Positions 53,021-63,769 of a stretch of 64,000 nucleotides of DNA are shown one piece after another. Numbering within the stretch: the first letter of the stretch is position 1; each line of letters opens with the position of its first letter. Source of the DNA: Haloarcula salina (GTDB lineage: Archaea > Halobacteriota > Halobacteria > Halobacteriales > Haloarculaceae); contig NZ_WRXL01000003.1 in NCBI RefSeq assembly GCF_010119195.1, positions 448,168 to 512,167 of the forward strand, written 5' to 3'. Under the pieces are notes generated by a model. It made no database searches, was not told where the DNA came from, and saw only the letters and a list, made by a program, of their open reading frames with translations. The translations under genes and the position numbers were made by a program.

Positions 53021-53030
53021 CATATAAAAG
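53021..53030 (-). promoter_or_regulatory. TATA box upstream of the pseudokinase gene
   Basis: On the minus strand CTTTTATATG is the best TATA match in this area. The predicted transcription start is near 53000, about 85 nt before the pseudokinase ATG and about 10 nt before the 24-codon ORF. Confidence 0.6.
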
Positions 53031-53066
53031 GTCTCGGTTGAGAGAAACGTTCGCCCGGACTCCGCG

Positions 53067-54068
53067 TCAGGCCAGCCCGATCGCCTGCAGCAGCGAGAAC
53101 AGCACGTCGCCGTAGGTGAGCGAGACGACGAGGCCGACGAACATCGGGACGAGGAACGGAATGCCCGGCGACACCCACACTTCCTCGCGCTCGGTCAGGA
53201 CTTCGAGCCCGTCGCGGAGCTGGTCGGGTGAGGTGCCGTAGGCGGAGTGATCGATGTCCGAGAGGAATCGCTCCGCACCCCAGGGGTCGTCGACGGAATC
53301 GCCGTCGCCCGCGAGCGGGTCGTCGGCCGCCGGCTCGCCGCCGTCGGTCGCAAGCGACCCGTCGCCTGGGTCGTTCGGGACCCGCGGAAGCGAGGTCGGT
53401 AGCCGGTGTCGCGTCGGGTCCGACCGGATGTCGTCGAGCGTGCAGTCGCGCCAGCGCAGGTACATCCGCAGGGCGTCCAGGTCGAGGCCGCGCCGGTCGA
53501 ACCCGTCGGGCGATTCGAGCAGGCGACCGTACTCCTCGGTGACTTCCTCGACGGAGACCGGCCGACCGATGACCATCGCGGGCGAGAGCCGGCCGCGTGC
53601 GAGGTTGCCCAGGGCGACGGCCGCCGGATAGGCGACGCCGGCGAGGACGGTGTTCGAGAGAATCGTCAGCGAGAAGACGCCGATGGCGGTCTGTTGCAGC
53701 GGGAGCGCGACGGTCGGCAGGTAGTACACCGGATAGACGGGAAAGAGGACCGCGACGAGCATGAACGCCTTCGCGTCGGCCCCGCCGAAGCCGCCGATGT
53801 ACCAGAACGCGTACGACAGCGGGACGACGAAGCCGAGGCTGATCGCGACGCGGACGAAGAACAGGCGCTGGCCGACGGCGAGCGGGCCGGTCCACACCGC
53901 GTAGGCGTCCCACAGCAAAAGCAGGACCGCCAGCGCGGCCAGCGGGGTCCAGGTCCGATTGGGGACCCGGCGCGTCTTCACGTCGCGGTAGGCCGCCCAC
54001 CCGAACACCGGGACGGCGACCAGGCGGAGCAGGTCCGGTATCGACCCGAGCACGGCTGTACTCAACAC
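53067..54068 (-). CDS. A24 family prepilin/preflagellin peptidase (PibD-like)
   Basis: 333 residues from GTG 54068. An integral membrane aspartic protease that removes the signal from type IV pilin and archaellin precursors. Catalytic Asp residues fit [11 protein letters not shown] (first) and [11 protein letters not shown] (GxGxxD-type, second). About six membrane segments; a hydrophilic cytosolic insert of roughly 110 residues (about 170-285) separates the last two, as in other haloarchaeal versions. Confidence 0.9.
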   Translation of the reverse strand: MLSTAVLGSIPDLLRLVAVPVFGWAAYRDVKTRRVPNRTWTPLAALAVLLLLWDAYAVWTGPLAVGQRLFFVRVAISLGFVVPLSYAFWYIGGFGGADAKAFMLVAVLFPVYPVYYLPTVALPLQQTAIGVFSLTILSNTVLAGVAYPAAVALGNLARGRLSPAMVIGRPVSVEEVTEEYGRLLESPDGFDRRGLDLDALRMYLRWRDCTLDDIRSDPTRHRLPTSLPRVPNDPGDGSLATDGGEPAADDPLAGDGDSVDDPWGAERFLSDIDHSAYGTSPDQLRDGLEVLTEREEVWVSPGIPFLVPMFVGLVVSLTYGDVLFSLLQAIGLA

Positions 54069-54156
54069 AGCGGTGCCCCTAACGCTTCCGGTGACTCGGG
54101 CGCGACGGCGCTCGCGCTATCGCGAAACAGGACGGCACAGAAACCGCAGAGCCGCG

Positions 54157-54546
54157 TTATATGACGCGGTTCTGCAGGTAGTCGAGGTGCTTGGCGTTGT
54201 AGACGATCTTGACTTCGTCGGCGTCCGGGCTGCCGATGCAGGTCAGTCGGACGTTCTTGTCGTCGACCTCCTCGTCGCTGAGGATCTGCTGCATGTCCAT
54301 GTCGATGTCGCCCTCGAGGACGATGGCAGCGCAGTTCGCACAGGCCCCGGCGCGGCACGAGAAGGGCCAGTCGTAGCCCTGCGCCTCGGCCGCTTCGAGG
54401 ATGTATTCGCCTTCGTTGACTTCGAGGGACCCGTGGTCCTCGTCTTCGAGGTCGAGGTCGGACGCCTCTGCGAAGACGTCGTCGTCGTACATGTCCCAGC
54501 CGTTATCGTCCACTACTTCGTAGTTAAGGTACTCTACCGTGGGCAT
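54157..54546 (-). CDS. fer: Haloarchaeal [2Fe-2S] ferredoxin
   Basis: 129 residues. Plant-type ferredoxin that serves as electron carrier for 2-oxoacid:ferredoxin oxidoreductases. Iron ligands are Cys64, Cys69, Cys72 and Cys103 (CRAGACANC and LTC). The N-terminal acidic insertion ([19 protein letters not shown]) is the well-known haloarchaeal salt-adaptation domain. ATG 54546 ([10 protein letters not shown]) is the usual start; a GTG just before it is not needed. Confidence 0.97.
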   Translation of the reverse strand: MPTVEYLNYEVVDDNGWDMYDDDVFAEASDLDLEDEDHGSLEVNEGEYILEAAEAQGYDWPFSCRAGACANCAAIVLEGDIDMDMQQILSDEEVDDKNVRLTCIGSPDADEVKIVYNAKHLDYLQNRVI

Positions 54547-54669
54547 CACCTGCTCGGTTCGAACCCCGACTTGTTAGACTTTGCCCTTCGGGTTTAGGTC
54601 GTGCAAAATAATGAGAGACGGCGGCCGGATCTGTCCCGGAATCGAAACGAAAACTGCCGCTATTTTTAG

Positions 54670-55878
54670 TCAGACGCCGGGCACGAACCTGAAGACGAGG
54701 TAGGCCGCCACGGTGGCGATGGAAGGCACGACGTTCTGGAGGAAGATGACGCGGGCGGTCGTCCCGGGCTCGAACAGGTCCGAAGCGGCGGGGATGTCGT
54801 CGCTCGACTCCTCGCCGATGGGCTCGGTCTCGCCCGACTTCGGCGTCCCCTTGGTGCCGCCGACCGTCGGCGCGTCGGCGGCCTCGGCGTCGGCGGCCAG
54901 CGCTCCCACGGAGGCCGCGGGCGTCTCGCCCTGAACGGTGTCCGAGAGGCGCGTCGTTCGAGTGGCCCGCCCCCAGCCGAGGCCGACGATGCTCATCGTG
55001 GCGATGATGACGAAACTGGCGGGGATGCCCAGCGCCGAGAGGAAGGTCACGATGGTCGAGGCCACCGTCGCGACGACGATGGCGGCCACGAGCGGGAGGT
55101 CGGTGAGGTCGTTGCCGACGGTGTCCATCGTCCGCCGGGCGATGGTGAACGCGCCGAGGCCGATGGCGCTCCCGCCCAGCAGGATGGCCGGGTACATCTC
55201 CAGCGAGCCGTTGCCCACGAGGGGCGCGACGGCGTTGGCGACGTTCGACGCGCCCGCCGAGAAGCCCATGTAACAGCCGATGCCGATGACGACGACGGTG
55301 CCGACGAACTCCCGCGGCGTGGTGTTGTCGCCGAGAACCGGCCGCGGCAGGCCGCCCGAGCGGTCGACGTCGAGCAGCGCGCCCTCGCTCTGTGAGACGG
55401 CGAACCACTCGACGAGCGTCGGGTAGAAGTACCGCCCGATGACGCCGCTGACCCAGAAGGCGATGATCGGCGAGACGAGCCACCACGAGACGATTTCGAG
55501 CATCAGGTTCGCGTTCAGCGTCCCGCGGGCCAGCCCCAGTCCGGCGATTGCGCCGACGGCGGTCATCGAGGTCGACGCCGGCACGCCGACGACGTTCGAG
55601 AGGAACAGCGCGACCCCGATGAAAAAGAGGACGACGATGCTGATGAGCGGCGAGAACTGCGTCGCGACGAGGTCGCTCCCGAGGCTCTCGACGACCGCCG
55701 GACCGACCAAAAGGCCGCCGAGGAGGGCGAACACGGTCATCAGTGCCGCCGCCGAGAGCTTGGAGAGCGTGTTCGACCCGACCGCCGGCCCGAACGCGAC
55801 TCCGGTCGAGGAGCCACCGATGTTGAAGCCGACGAAGATCGCGACGAGAACGCCCAGGGCAAAGAGAACCTCGACCAT
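54670..55878 (-). CDS. PiT family inorganic phosphate transporter
   Basis: 402 residues, about 10-11 membrane helices. The two PiT signature repeats are seen: GFNIGGSSTGVAFGPAVGS near the N-terminus and GFSAGASNVANAVAPLVGNG in the middle, each with the N-x-x-x-x Asp/Asn pattern of the family. A hydrophilic loop near 295-350 precedes the last helix. It imports phosphate (with Na+ or H+). It lies downstream of a close paralogue; no PhoU-like protein of the pit-accessory type is adjacent. Confidence 0.92.
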   Translation of the reverse strand: MVEVLFALGVLVAIFVGFNIGGSSTGVAFGPAVGSNTLSKLSAAALMTVFALLGGLLVGPAVVESLGSDLVATQFSPLISIVVLFFIGVALFLSNVVGVPASTSMTAVGAIAGLGLARGTLNANLMLEIVSWWLVSPIIAFWVSGVIGRYFYPTLVEWFAVSQSEGALLDVDRSGGLPRPVLGDNTTPREFVGTVVVIGIGCYMGFSAGASNVANAVAPLVGNGSLEMYPAILLGGSAIGLGAFTIARRTMDTVGNDLTDLPLVAAIVVATVASTIVTFLSALGIPASFVIIATMSIVGLGWGRATRTTRLSDTVQGETPAASVGALAADAEAADAPTVGGTKGTPKSGETEPIGEESSDDIPAASDLFEPGTTARVIFLQNVVPSIATVAAYLVFRFVPGV

Positions 55879-55943
55879 ACGCTATCCAGCAGCGGCGGCG
55901 GGTAAAGGGTACCGTCTCCCGGCCCGCGAGCCGGCGACGACCG

Positions 55944-57107
55944 CTAGTATGCGAGCACGTACTGGAAGACGAGGAAAGAGGCGACGGCGGAGATCGACGG
56001 CGTCAGGATCCAGAGCATGACGACTCGCCCGGTCGCCGCAGGGTCGAAGAGGTCGGCGGCGGAGGTCACCGACTCCGGGTCCTCCTCGCCGATGGGCTGG
56101 ACCTCCCGTTCCTCCGGCGGCGACCACGCGGCCTCGTCGCGGTCCGCGGTCAGCGCGTCGACGGTGACGGTGCCGCTCCCGCCGGCCGCGGCCGCACCGC
56201 TGACGGCCGCCCCCGCCGCGTCGGCCAGCGAGGTGGTCCGGGTGGCCCGCCCCCAGCCGAGGCCGACGACGCACATCGTCGCCGAGACGGCCAGGCTCGC
56301 CGGGATGCCGGCCCACGACAGCAGGCCGATGATGGTCGCGCTCACCGTCTCGACGATGAGCGCCGCCAGGATCGGCAGTTCGGTGAGGTCGTTGCCGACC
56401 GTGTCGAGCGTCCGCCGGGCGATGGTGAACGCGCCGAGGCTGATGGCGCCGCCGGCGAGCGCGACGCCCGGATAGAGGCCGAGTTCGCCGCTCCCGACCA
56501 GCGGGGCGACGGCGTTAGCGACGTTCGAGGCCCCCGCCGCGAAGGCCATGTAGCAGCCGATGGCGACGACGAGGACCTTCCCGATCTGTTCGCGCCGCGA
56601 CGTGCCGGGCCCTTTGCTCTCGAAGGCGATTCGGACCTCCAGATGCGGGTAGAGGTAGCGCCCGACGACGGCGGAGAGCCAGAACGCGGTGATGGGGGCG
56701 ACGAGCCACCACGAGACGATGCGGCCCATGACGGTCCAGTCGATAGTGCCCGTGGCGACGCCGAGGCCGGCGATGGCGCCGACGGCGGTCATCGAGGTCG
56801 ACGCCGGCACGCCGAAGAGGTTCGAGACCAGCAGGGCGAAGCCGACGAAAAACAGGATGGCGACGCTCGCGAGGAGGGTGAACTGCTCGCTGGGAACGAT
56901 GCGACCGCCCATCGTGTCGATGACCTCCGTCCCGATGGTCGCCCCGCCGAGCAGGGCGAACCCGGACATCAGCGCGGCGGCCCACTCCTTCGAGAGCGTG
57001 TCGGATCCGACGGCGGGACCGAATGCGACGCCGGTCGAGGAACCGCCGATGTTGAAGCCGACGAAGACGGCGACAAGGATACCGAGGGCGAAGAGAACCG
57101 AGACCAT
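55944..57107 (-). CDS. PiT family inorganic phosphate transporter (paralogue)
   Basis: 387 residues, with the same architecture as the following gene: GFNIGGSSTGVAFGPAVGS, AFAAGASNVANAVAPLVGSG, and the late loop with PIGEEDPES and AADLFDPA before the last helix. The two are a tandem duplication. Different loop composition suggests different affinity or regulation. The ATG at 57107 (MVSVLFALGI) matches the start of its paralogue (MVEVLFALGV); ATG 57119 is less likely. Confidence 0.92.
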   Translation of the reverse strand: MVSVLFALGILVAVFVGFNIGGSSTGVAFGPAVGSDTLSKEWAAALMSGFALLGGATIGTEVIDTMGGRIVPSEQFTLLASVAILFFVGFALLVSNLFGVPASTSMTAVGAIAGLGVATGTIDWTVMGRIVSWWLVAPITAFWLSAVVGRYLYPHLEVRIAFESKGPGTSRREQIGKVLVVAIGCYMAFAAGASNVANAVAPLVGSGELGLYPGVALAGGAISLGAFTIARRTLDTVGNDLTELPILAALIVETVSATIIGLLSWAGIPASLAVSATMCVVGLGWGRATRTTSLADAAGAAVSGAAAAGGSGTVTVDALTADRDEAAWSPPEEREVQPIGEEDPESVTSAADLFDPAATGRVVMLWILTPSISAVASFLVFQYVLAY

Positions 57108-57152
57108 ATCCGACGGCAAACACGGGCGCGTCTAAAGAATACCGACCGCGAT

Positions 57153-57779
57153 TCAGTCGCCGTCCTCGCCGTCGCGCTCGTTCTCCGCCGGGACCGTCTC
57201 CTCGACCTCGGTGGCGGTCTCCTCGACCTCGGACGCTTTCTCCTTGGCCGACTTGACCTCTCGCTGGACGGACTCGGCCCGCTCTTTGGCGTCTTTGGTC
57301 TTGTCCTTGGCTTCGGTCACCTGCTCGGCGGCGTCGGGGTCGCCGGCCTGCTCCGCCGTTTGTTCCACGTCGGCGGCGGCCTCGTCGACGGTGTTCGCCG
57401 CGTCCTCGACGGTGTCGACCGTCGTCTCCAGTTCCGTAGCGGTCTCCTCCAGTTGCTCGGCCGCCTGTTCCAGTTCGGCGGCCTTCGTGGCCACGTCCTC
57501 GTTCGTCCGCTCGAGGACGTTCGCGAGGACGAGAAACTGCAGGACGCCGACGATGACGAACGCCGTCACGGCGACGCTCGCCGCGGTCCCGAGCACCGAC
57601 TGCCCGCCCGGGCCCACGTCGATCACGCCTAGGGCGGTCAGCCCGTAGGCGAGCACCAGTCCGGCGGCGACGGCCACCACGGCCTGCGTGAACAGCCGGT
57701 ACTGGCGCTCGTAGTCCCCGAACATCACCGTTTCGAGCCATCGGGCCAGCGGCGTGAGCAGTGGGATCCCAGACGACAT
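57153..57779 (-). CDS. Membrane protein with long cytosolic coiled coil
   Basis: 208 residues. Two membrane helices (about 29-50 and 62-86) are followed by an extremely acidic coiled coil (about 90-208) rich in Glu, Ala and Thr heptads. No known domain. The coiled coil is of the sort that oligomerises or docks a partner. It precedes the two PiT genes in the same direction with a 45-bp gap, so co-expression with phosphate transport is possible; inference. Confidence 0.7.
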   Translation of the reverse strand: MSSGIPLLTPLARWLETVMFGDYERQYRLFTQAVVAVAAGLVLAYGLTALGVIDVGPGGQSVLGTAASVAVTAFVIVGVLQFLVLANVLERTNEDVATKAAELEQAAEQLEETATELETTVDTVEDAANTVDEAAADVEQTAEQAGDPDAAEQVTEAKDKTKDAKERAESVQREVKSAKEKASEVEETATEVEETVPAENERDGEDGD

Positions 57780-57965
57780 GCTTGGACAATTCAGAGCGCC
57801 CGTGATAAATATGTGGCACGGGACGGCGGCATCGAAACGCGTATCGGATCGGCGCCGGATACCGGAGTCGATGCCCTCCGCCGAACGTGCGACCCGATCG
57901 CAGCGACGCGTCTCTGGTGTCCGACTCGGTTCGGTCGCCCCGACAGACAGGACGGTGAGTCCCTG

Positions 57966-58826
57966 ATGCCGTCGTTCTGGACCCGGCTGGCCGACGGCTG
58001 GGAGCGGGCGCTCGACCACCTGCCGCTGGCGCTCGTCCCGCTGGTGCTCGCGCTCGTCCAGACGGACAAGATCGGCTCCGTGCTCGCCTTCGACGGGGTC
58101 CACATCGGTCTCAGACTGGGGATTCCGGCGTCGGTGGTGACCGTCTGGCAGTTCGTCGACCCGCCGAGTTCCGGGGTGACCGTCACCACCGGACTGCCAC
58201 TGTCGCACCCGTTCGCGGCCACCCTCGTTCCGGCGATTGTCGCCCTCGAAGCCGCTCTCCACGCGGGATACTTCGGGGCGATCGCGGCCGCGCTGGTCGA
58301 CCGCGACCGCAGTTTCGCGGCGAGCGCGGGAGCGTATTTCGGACCGTTCCTCGTCATCACGGCCCTGCCGTACCTCGTCGTCGTCCCGGTCGCACTGGGC
58401 GTGTTCGGCCTCGGATCCCTCGACGGGGGTGCGGTCGTCGCCGTGCTCGTCCTCCTGCCGGTGTGGCTGGTCGCGAGCTACCTGCTCTGGGCGACGCCGT
58501 ACCTCGTCGTGCTGCGCGAGACGGGACTCGTCGCGGCGGCCCGCGGCTCGTACGAACTGGCCGTCGACGGCGGCCCGTACTTCGCGTATACCGCCGGCTA
58601 TGCGGGATTCGTCCTCCTCGTGTCGCCGTTCGTCAGCGTCGTCGTGGTCTCGGTCCCGCTCGTCGGCTTGCTGGTCGGTCTCGCCGGCGGGAGCGTCCTC
58701 GGACTGGCGCTGAATTTCGTGACGATGGGGTTCGTCGCGGACATCGACCCCGAATCGCCGTCGGTTGGGCCGTGGACGGAGGAGCGCGGGGATTCGGTTG
58801 GGTCGCCCACGCCCGACGAGCGGTAA
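57966..58826 (+). CDS. Haloarchaeal multipass membrane protein
   Basis: 286 residues, about six to seven hydrophobic helices (for example 20-38, 80-105, 125-150, 155-180, 205-245) and a short polar C-terminus. The start MPSFWTRLADGWERALDHLP is typical of haloarchaeal proteins of the DUF7847-like kind. Function unknown. The frame is open upstream of 57966 but that portion is not protein-like. Confidence 0.7.
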   Translation: MPSFWTRLADGWERALDHLPLALVPLVLALVQTDKIGSVLAFDGVHIGLRLGIPASVVTVWQFVDPPSSGVTVTTGLPLSHPFAATLVPAIVALEAALHAGYFGAIAAALVDRDRSFAASAGAYFGPFLVITALPYLVVVPVALGVFGLGSLDGGAVVAVLVLLPVWLVASYLLWATPYLVVLRETGLVAAARGSYELAVDGGPYFAYTAGYAGFVLLVSPFVSVVVVSVPLVGLLVGLAGGSVLGLALNFVTMGFVADIDPESPSVGPWTEERGDSVGSPTPDER

Positions 58827-58832
58827 AATACG

Positions 58833-60089
58833 CTACTCGCCCTGCTCGTCCAGGCGCTCGACGAGGCTGATGCCGTAGACGGTCCGCAGCACCCTGGCGG
58901 CGTCGCCGGCCTCGTAGAGCAGGTCGTCGCGGCTGCTGACGTGGTCGACCACGTCGCCGGAGGCGTGGGCGGGCGCGGCGGCGATGCCCGCGTCGTGGTC
59001 CTCGACCCAGCGCATCACCCGCAAGTCGCTCTTGCTGTCGCCCATCACGAGCGCGAACGGGTCGTCGATGCCGAGCACGTCGAAGGCCTCCTCGACGCCG
59101 GCGGACTTGTCGAGTTCGAGGCTGACCAGTTCGGCCGCGTCGCCCTCGTAGTAGCCGAGGTCGACCCGCTCGACGATGTCGCGGAAGGCGTCGGGCGCGT
59201 CGCTGATGTCGGCGTCTGTCGACAGGCCGCCGGCCTGCAGCACGTCCAGAATCTCGGGGTCGCGGCTGAAGTACGACCGCGCGTAGCCCGCCGGGTCGGC
59301 CACGTCGGCGTCGACCTGCGCGGCGATGGCCTCGCCGACCAGCCCGCAGAGGTAGCGCAGCGACTCGTCGATGATCTCGACGGCGTCGTCGCTCCCGACC
59401 TCGGCGTTGGGCTTGAGCGTGACGTTGAACTCGTTTCCCTGGAGGTGACAGCGGTGGCGCACGTCCTCGGGGGCCTCCGAGAGGACGCGGCCGCGGACGT
59501 GCTCGAACACGTCGACGACGGCGTCGTCGAGGCGCTCGTACAGCAGGCGCTTGGTGTCCTGGCCGTGCTTGGGCGTGAACACGCCGTTGCCGGACTCGTA
59601 GACGATGCTCATTCGTCCGGACGAGACGAGGTCGTTACCCAGCCCCTGGATCATGAAGCCCTTGACGTTCTCCAGGGTCTGGCCGGTGCAGACGATGATC
59701 GGGACGCCCTCCTCGTGGAACTGGGTGAGCAGGTACAGCGTGTCGCGGGGAATCTCGTTGTCGGTGTCGCCGGCCGACCGGAGCGTCTCGTCAACGTCGA
59801 GGACGAGCGCGTTCACCGACCGGTCGTACTTCGAGTAGAGGTCCAGCGCGGTGAAGGCCTCGTCGCGGGTCAGTCGGGCCGCGATCTCGGCGTAGGTGTC
59901 GCCGGTGCCGGGGAAGTCGTCGGTGATCTCGCCCTTGAGTTCCTCGAGGCGGTCGCTGGCGGTCTCCCACTGCTCCAGCGCGACCGTCGAACTGAGCGGC
60001 GGAAACAGGTCGACGAACTCCTGGTAGCCGCGCAGCGTCGTCGTATCGGTGCCCTGATAGAGGCGGTAGAGTTGGTCGTATTGCTCCAT
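58833..60089 (-). CDS. HAD superfamily hydrolase (haloarchaeal type)
   Basis: 418 residues. A helical N-terminal region of about 90 residues precedes a HAD phosphatase domain: motif I LVLDVDETLR with nucleophile and acid Asp residues, motif II IVCTGQTL, a Cof-type cap in the middle, and motif IV LVMGDSKSDLRVM. It probably dephosphorylates a small phosphorylated metabolite. The promoter region carries an 8-bp inverted repeat. Confidence 0.88.
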   Translation of the reverse strand: MEQYDQLYRLYQGTDTTTLRGYQEFVDLFPPLSSTVALEQWETASDRLEELKGEITDDFPGTGDTYAEIAARLTRDEAFTALDLYSKYDRSVNALVLDVDETLRSAGDTDNEIPRDTLYLLTQFHEEGVPIIVCTGQTLENVKGFMIQGLGNDLVSSGRMSIVYESGNGVFTPKHGQDTKRLLYERLDDAVVDVFEHVRGRVLSEAPEDVRHRCHLQGNEFNVTLKPNAEVGSDDAVEIIDESLRYLCGLVGEAIAAQVDADVADPAGYARSYFSRDPEILDVLQAGGLSTDADISDAPDAFRDIVERVDLGYYEGDAAELVSLELDKSAGVEEAFDVLGIDDPFALVMGDSKSDLRVMRWVEDHDAGIAAAPAHASGDVVDHVSSRDDLLYEAGDAARVLRTVYGISLVERLDEQGE

Positions 60090-60102
60090 AGCGAATCCAC
60101 AG

Positions 60103-60140
60103 GATAGGTAGCGTGTATCGGCGAGCGCACTTTACCTATC
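60103..60140. promoter_or_regulatory. 8-bp inverted repeat upstream of the HAD gene
   Basis: GATAGGTA (60103-60110) and TACCTATC (60133-60140) are exact inverted copies spaced by 22 bp, with the first half-site 14 bp upstream of the HAD gene ATG (60089, minus strand). The position over the likely transcription start suggests an operator, but it could also be a transcript hairpin. Confidence 0.4.
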
Positions 60141-60234
60141 GGGTTTGCGCCGCGCCCGGTCGGTCCGTCGTGTCCCGAAAAAAGCGCGTTCGGCGGCCCG
60201 CCGGGACCGCCGAGGCCGTCGTCGTGTCGTCCTC

Positions 60235-60423
60235 TTATTCGTCGACTCCGTCGTCGGTGTCGTCCCCGTCGCCGCCGTCGGTCACGATTTCCGTCTCGAC
60301 GCCCTCCTCGTTGAGGAACGACGGCAGTTCGCCTGCCTCCTCCTCGTCACCGGCCGCTTCGTCGCGTTCACGGGCGGTCGAACGCTCCATCCACGGTCGA
60401 TTCTCGCCTCTGTGGTGGCACAT
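60235..60423 (-). CDS. Small acidic haloarchaeal protein (62 aa)
   Basis: 62 residues beginning MCHHRGENRPWMER and ending in an acidic tail with IVTDGGDGDDTDDG. The MCH(H/W) start and the ...FLNEEGVETEIVTDGGD end recur in a short haloarchaeal family, as I remember it; function unknown. The Cys2-His3-His4 cluster might bind a metal. AAAATAGTTAAC about 40 bp upstream is the likely TATA region. Confidence 0.6.
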   Translation of the reverse strand: MCHHRGENRPWMERSTARERDEAAGDEEEAGELPSFLNEEGVETEIVTDGGDGDDTDDGVDE

Positions 60424-60552
60424 GGCGTCTCACCGATCGACGCTCGGTACTGTGTCGTGTTAACTATTTTCATGGGTGGATGCACGCCTGCCAGCAGACA
60501 GTCTCAAGTCGCTCCGAGCGGTAGCCGGGGGCAAGAGCATGCGGGGCCAGCT

Positions 60553-62700
<2,148 letters not shown>

Positions 62701-62772
62701 CGAACTGGCACCGTGATTTCGGTGACTGATACGGCCGATTAAACTAAACCTACGTCTCACAATGGGCACGGT

Positions 62773-63717
62773 ATGTCGATCGTAACGTTCGGCGAGACCG
62801 CCCTCAGATTCGCCCCTCCAGACGGCCAGCGCTTCGAGACCGCTCGCGAGGCCACCATCCGCGTCGACGGCACCGCGAGCAACGTCGCGGCGACGGCCGG
62901 CCGCCTCGGCGCCGACGCCCGCTGGCTCTCGAAGGTCCCCGACACGCCGCTCGGACGGCGAGTGGTCGCGGAACTCCACGAGTTCGGACTGGAGACCGAC
63001 GTGATCTGGGCCGACCCGGAGACGGGCCGGCAGGGACTGACGTTCTACGAGGACGCGACGGCGCCCCGGCGCGCCCGCCTCCTGCAGGACCGGACCGAGA
63101 CCGCGATGGCGACGGTGACCCCCGGCGAGATGCCGATGGGGGCGATACAGAACGCCGACGTGGTGTTCACCTCGGGGACGACTCTGTCCCTCTCCGAGAC
63201 CGCCGCGGACACGACCGGAGCGCTGCTCAGAGCGGCCGCAGGGACGCGCGCTCTGGACCTCGACTTCCACCCCGGCCTCTGGGACGCCGAGACGGCCCGC
63301 GACGCGCTGGGCGACCTGCTTCCGGCCGTCGACGTGCTCTTCGTCGCCGAGGACCAGGCGACGGCCGTCTTCGGGAAGGCGGGCACGCCGCGCGAACTGG
63401 TCCACACCCTCGCCACCGAGTACGACCTCAACCGCGTGGTCCTCACCCGCAGCGAGTACGGCGCGGTGGCCTACCACGACGGCGTCGTCCACGAGCAGGA
63501 CGCCATCGAGACGGACGCCATCGACGAATCCGGTCAGCACGAGGCGCTCGTCGGCGCGGTCCTCCAGCAGTTGGCCGATGGGGCCGCGACGGACGAGGCG
63601 CTGCTCCACGGCGTCGCCGCGGCCGCGCTCGCCCGGACGATGTCGGGGCCGATGACGCCGCTGGAACCCGACGAAGTCACGCACCTCGCTGAGTCTCAGC
63701 AGTCACGTCGGCCGTAG
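62773..63717 (+). CDS. PfkB family carbohydrate kinase-like protein
   Basis: 314 residues. Ribokinase fold; the N-terminus MSIVTFGETALRFAPP and GTASNVAATAGRLG resemble haloarchaeal 2-keto-3-deoxygluconate kinases. The family catalytic GAGD is replaced by GQHE (DESGQHEALVGAVL): the anion-hole Ala-Gly is changed and the base Asp becomes Glu. Activity is therefore uncertain; the gene may be a regulatory paralogue or a subfamily with its own substrate. It starts 73 bp after mutL. Confidence 0.85.
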   Translation: MSIVTFGETALRFAPPDGQRFETAREATIRVDGTASNVAATAGRLGADARWLSKVPDTPLGRRVVAELHEFGLETDVIWADPETGRQGLTFYEDATAPRRARLLQDRTETAMATVTPGEMPMGAIQNADVVFTSGTTLSLSETAADTTGALLRAAAGTRALDLDFHPGLWDAETARDALGDLLPAVDVLFVAEDQATAVFGKAGTPRELVHTLATEYDLNRVVLTRSEYGAVAYHDGVVHEQDAIETDAIDESGQHEALVGAVLQQLADGAATDEALLHGVAAAALARTMSGPMTPLEPDEVTHLAESQQSRRP

Positions 63718-63736
63718 GCGGCTCCTAACGCCAATA

Positions 63737-63746
63737 GAGATTTATG
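63737..63746 (+). promoter_or_regulatory. TATA-like box of the last gene
   Basis: GAGATTTATG is centred about 29 bp upstream of the ATG at 63770, in an AT-rich interval; fits a leaderless mRNA. Confidence 0.5.
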
Positions 63747-63769
63747 TCCATCCAGTTAATTAGTGAAAT

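Noticed and set aside
54555-54568. T-arm-like palindrome CGGTTCGAACCCCG upstream of the ferredoxin gene
   Set aside because: No tRNA body and no duplicated partner nearby; a short palindrome of this kind can arise by chance, so I do not group it with the tRNA remnant loci.
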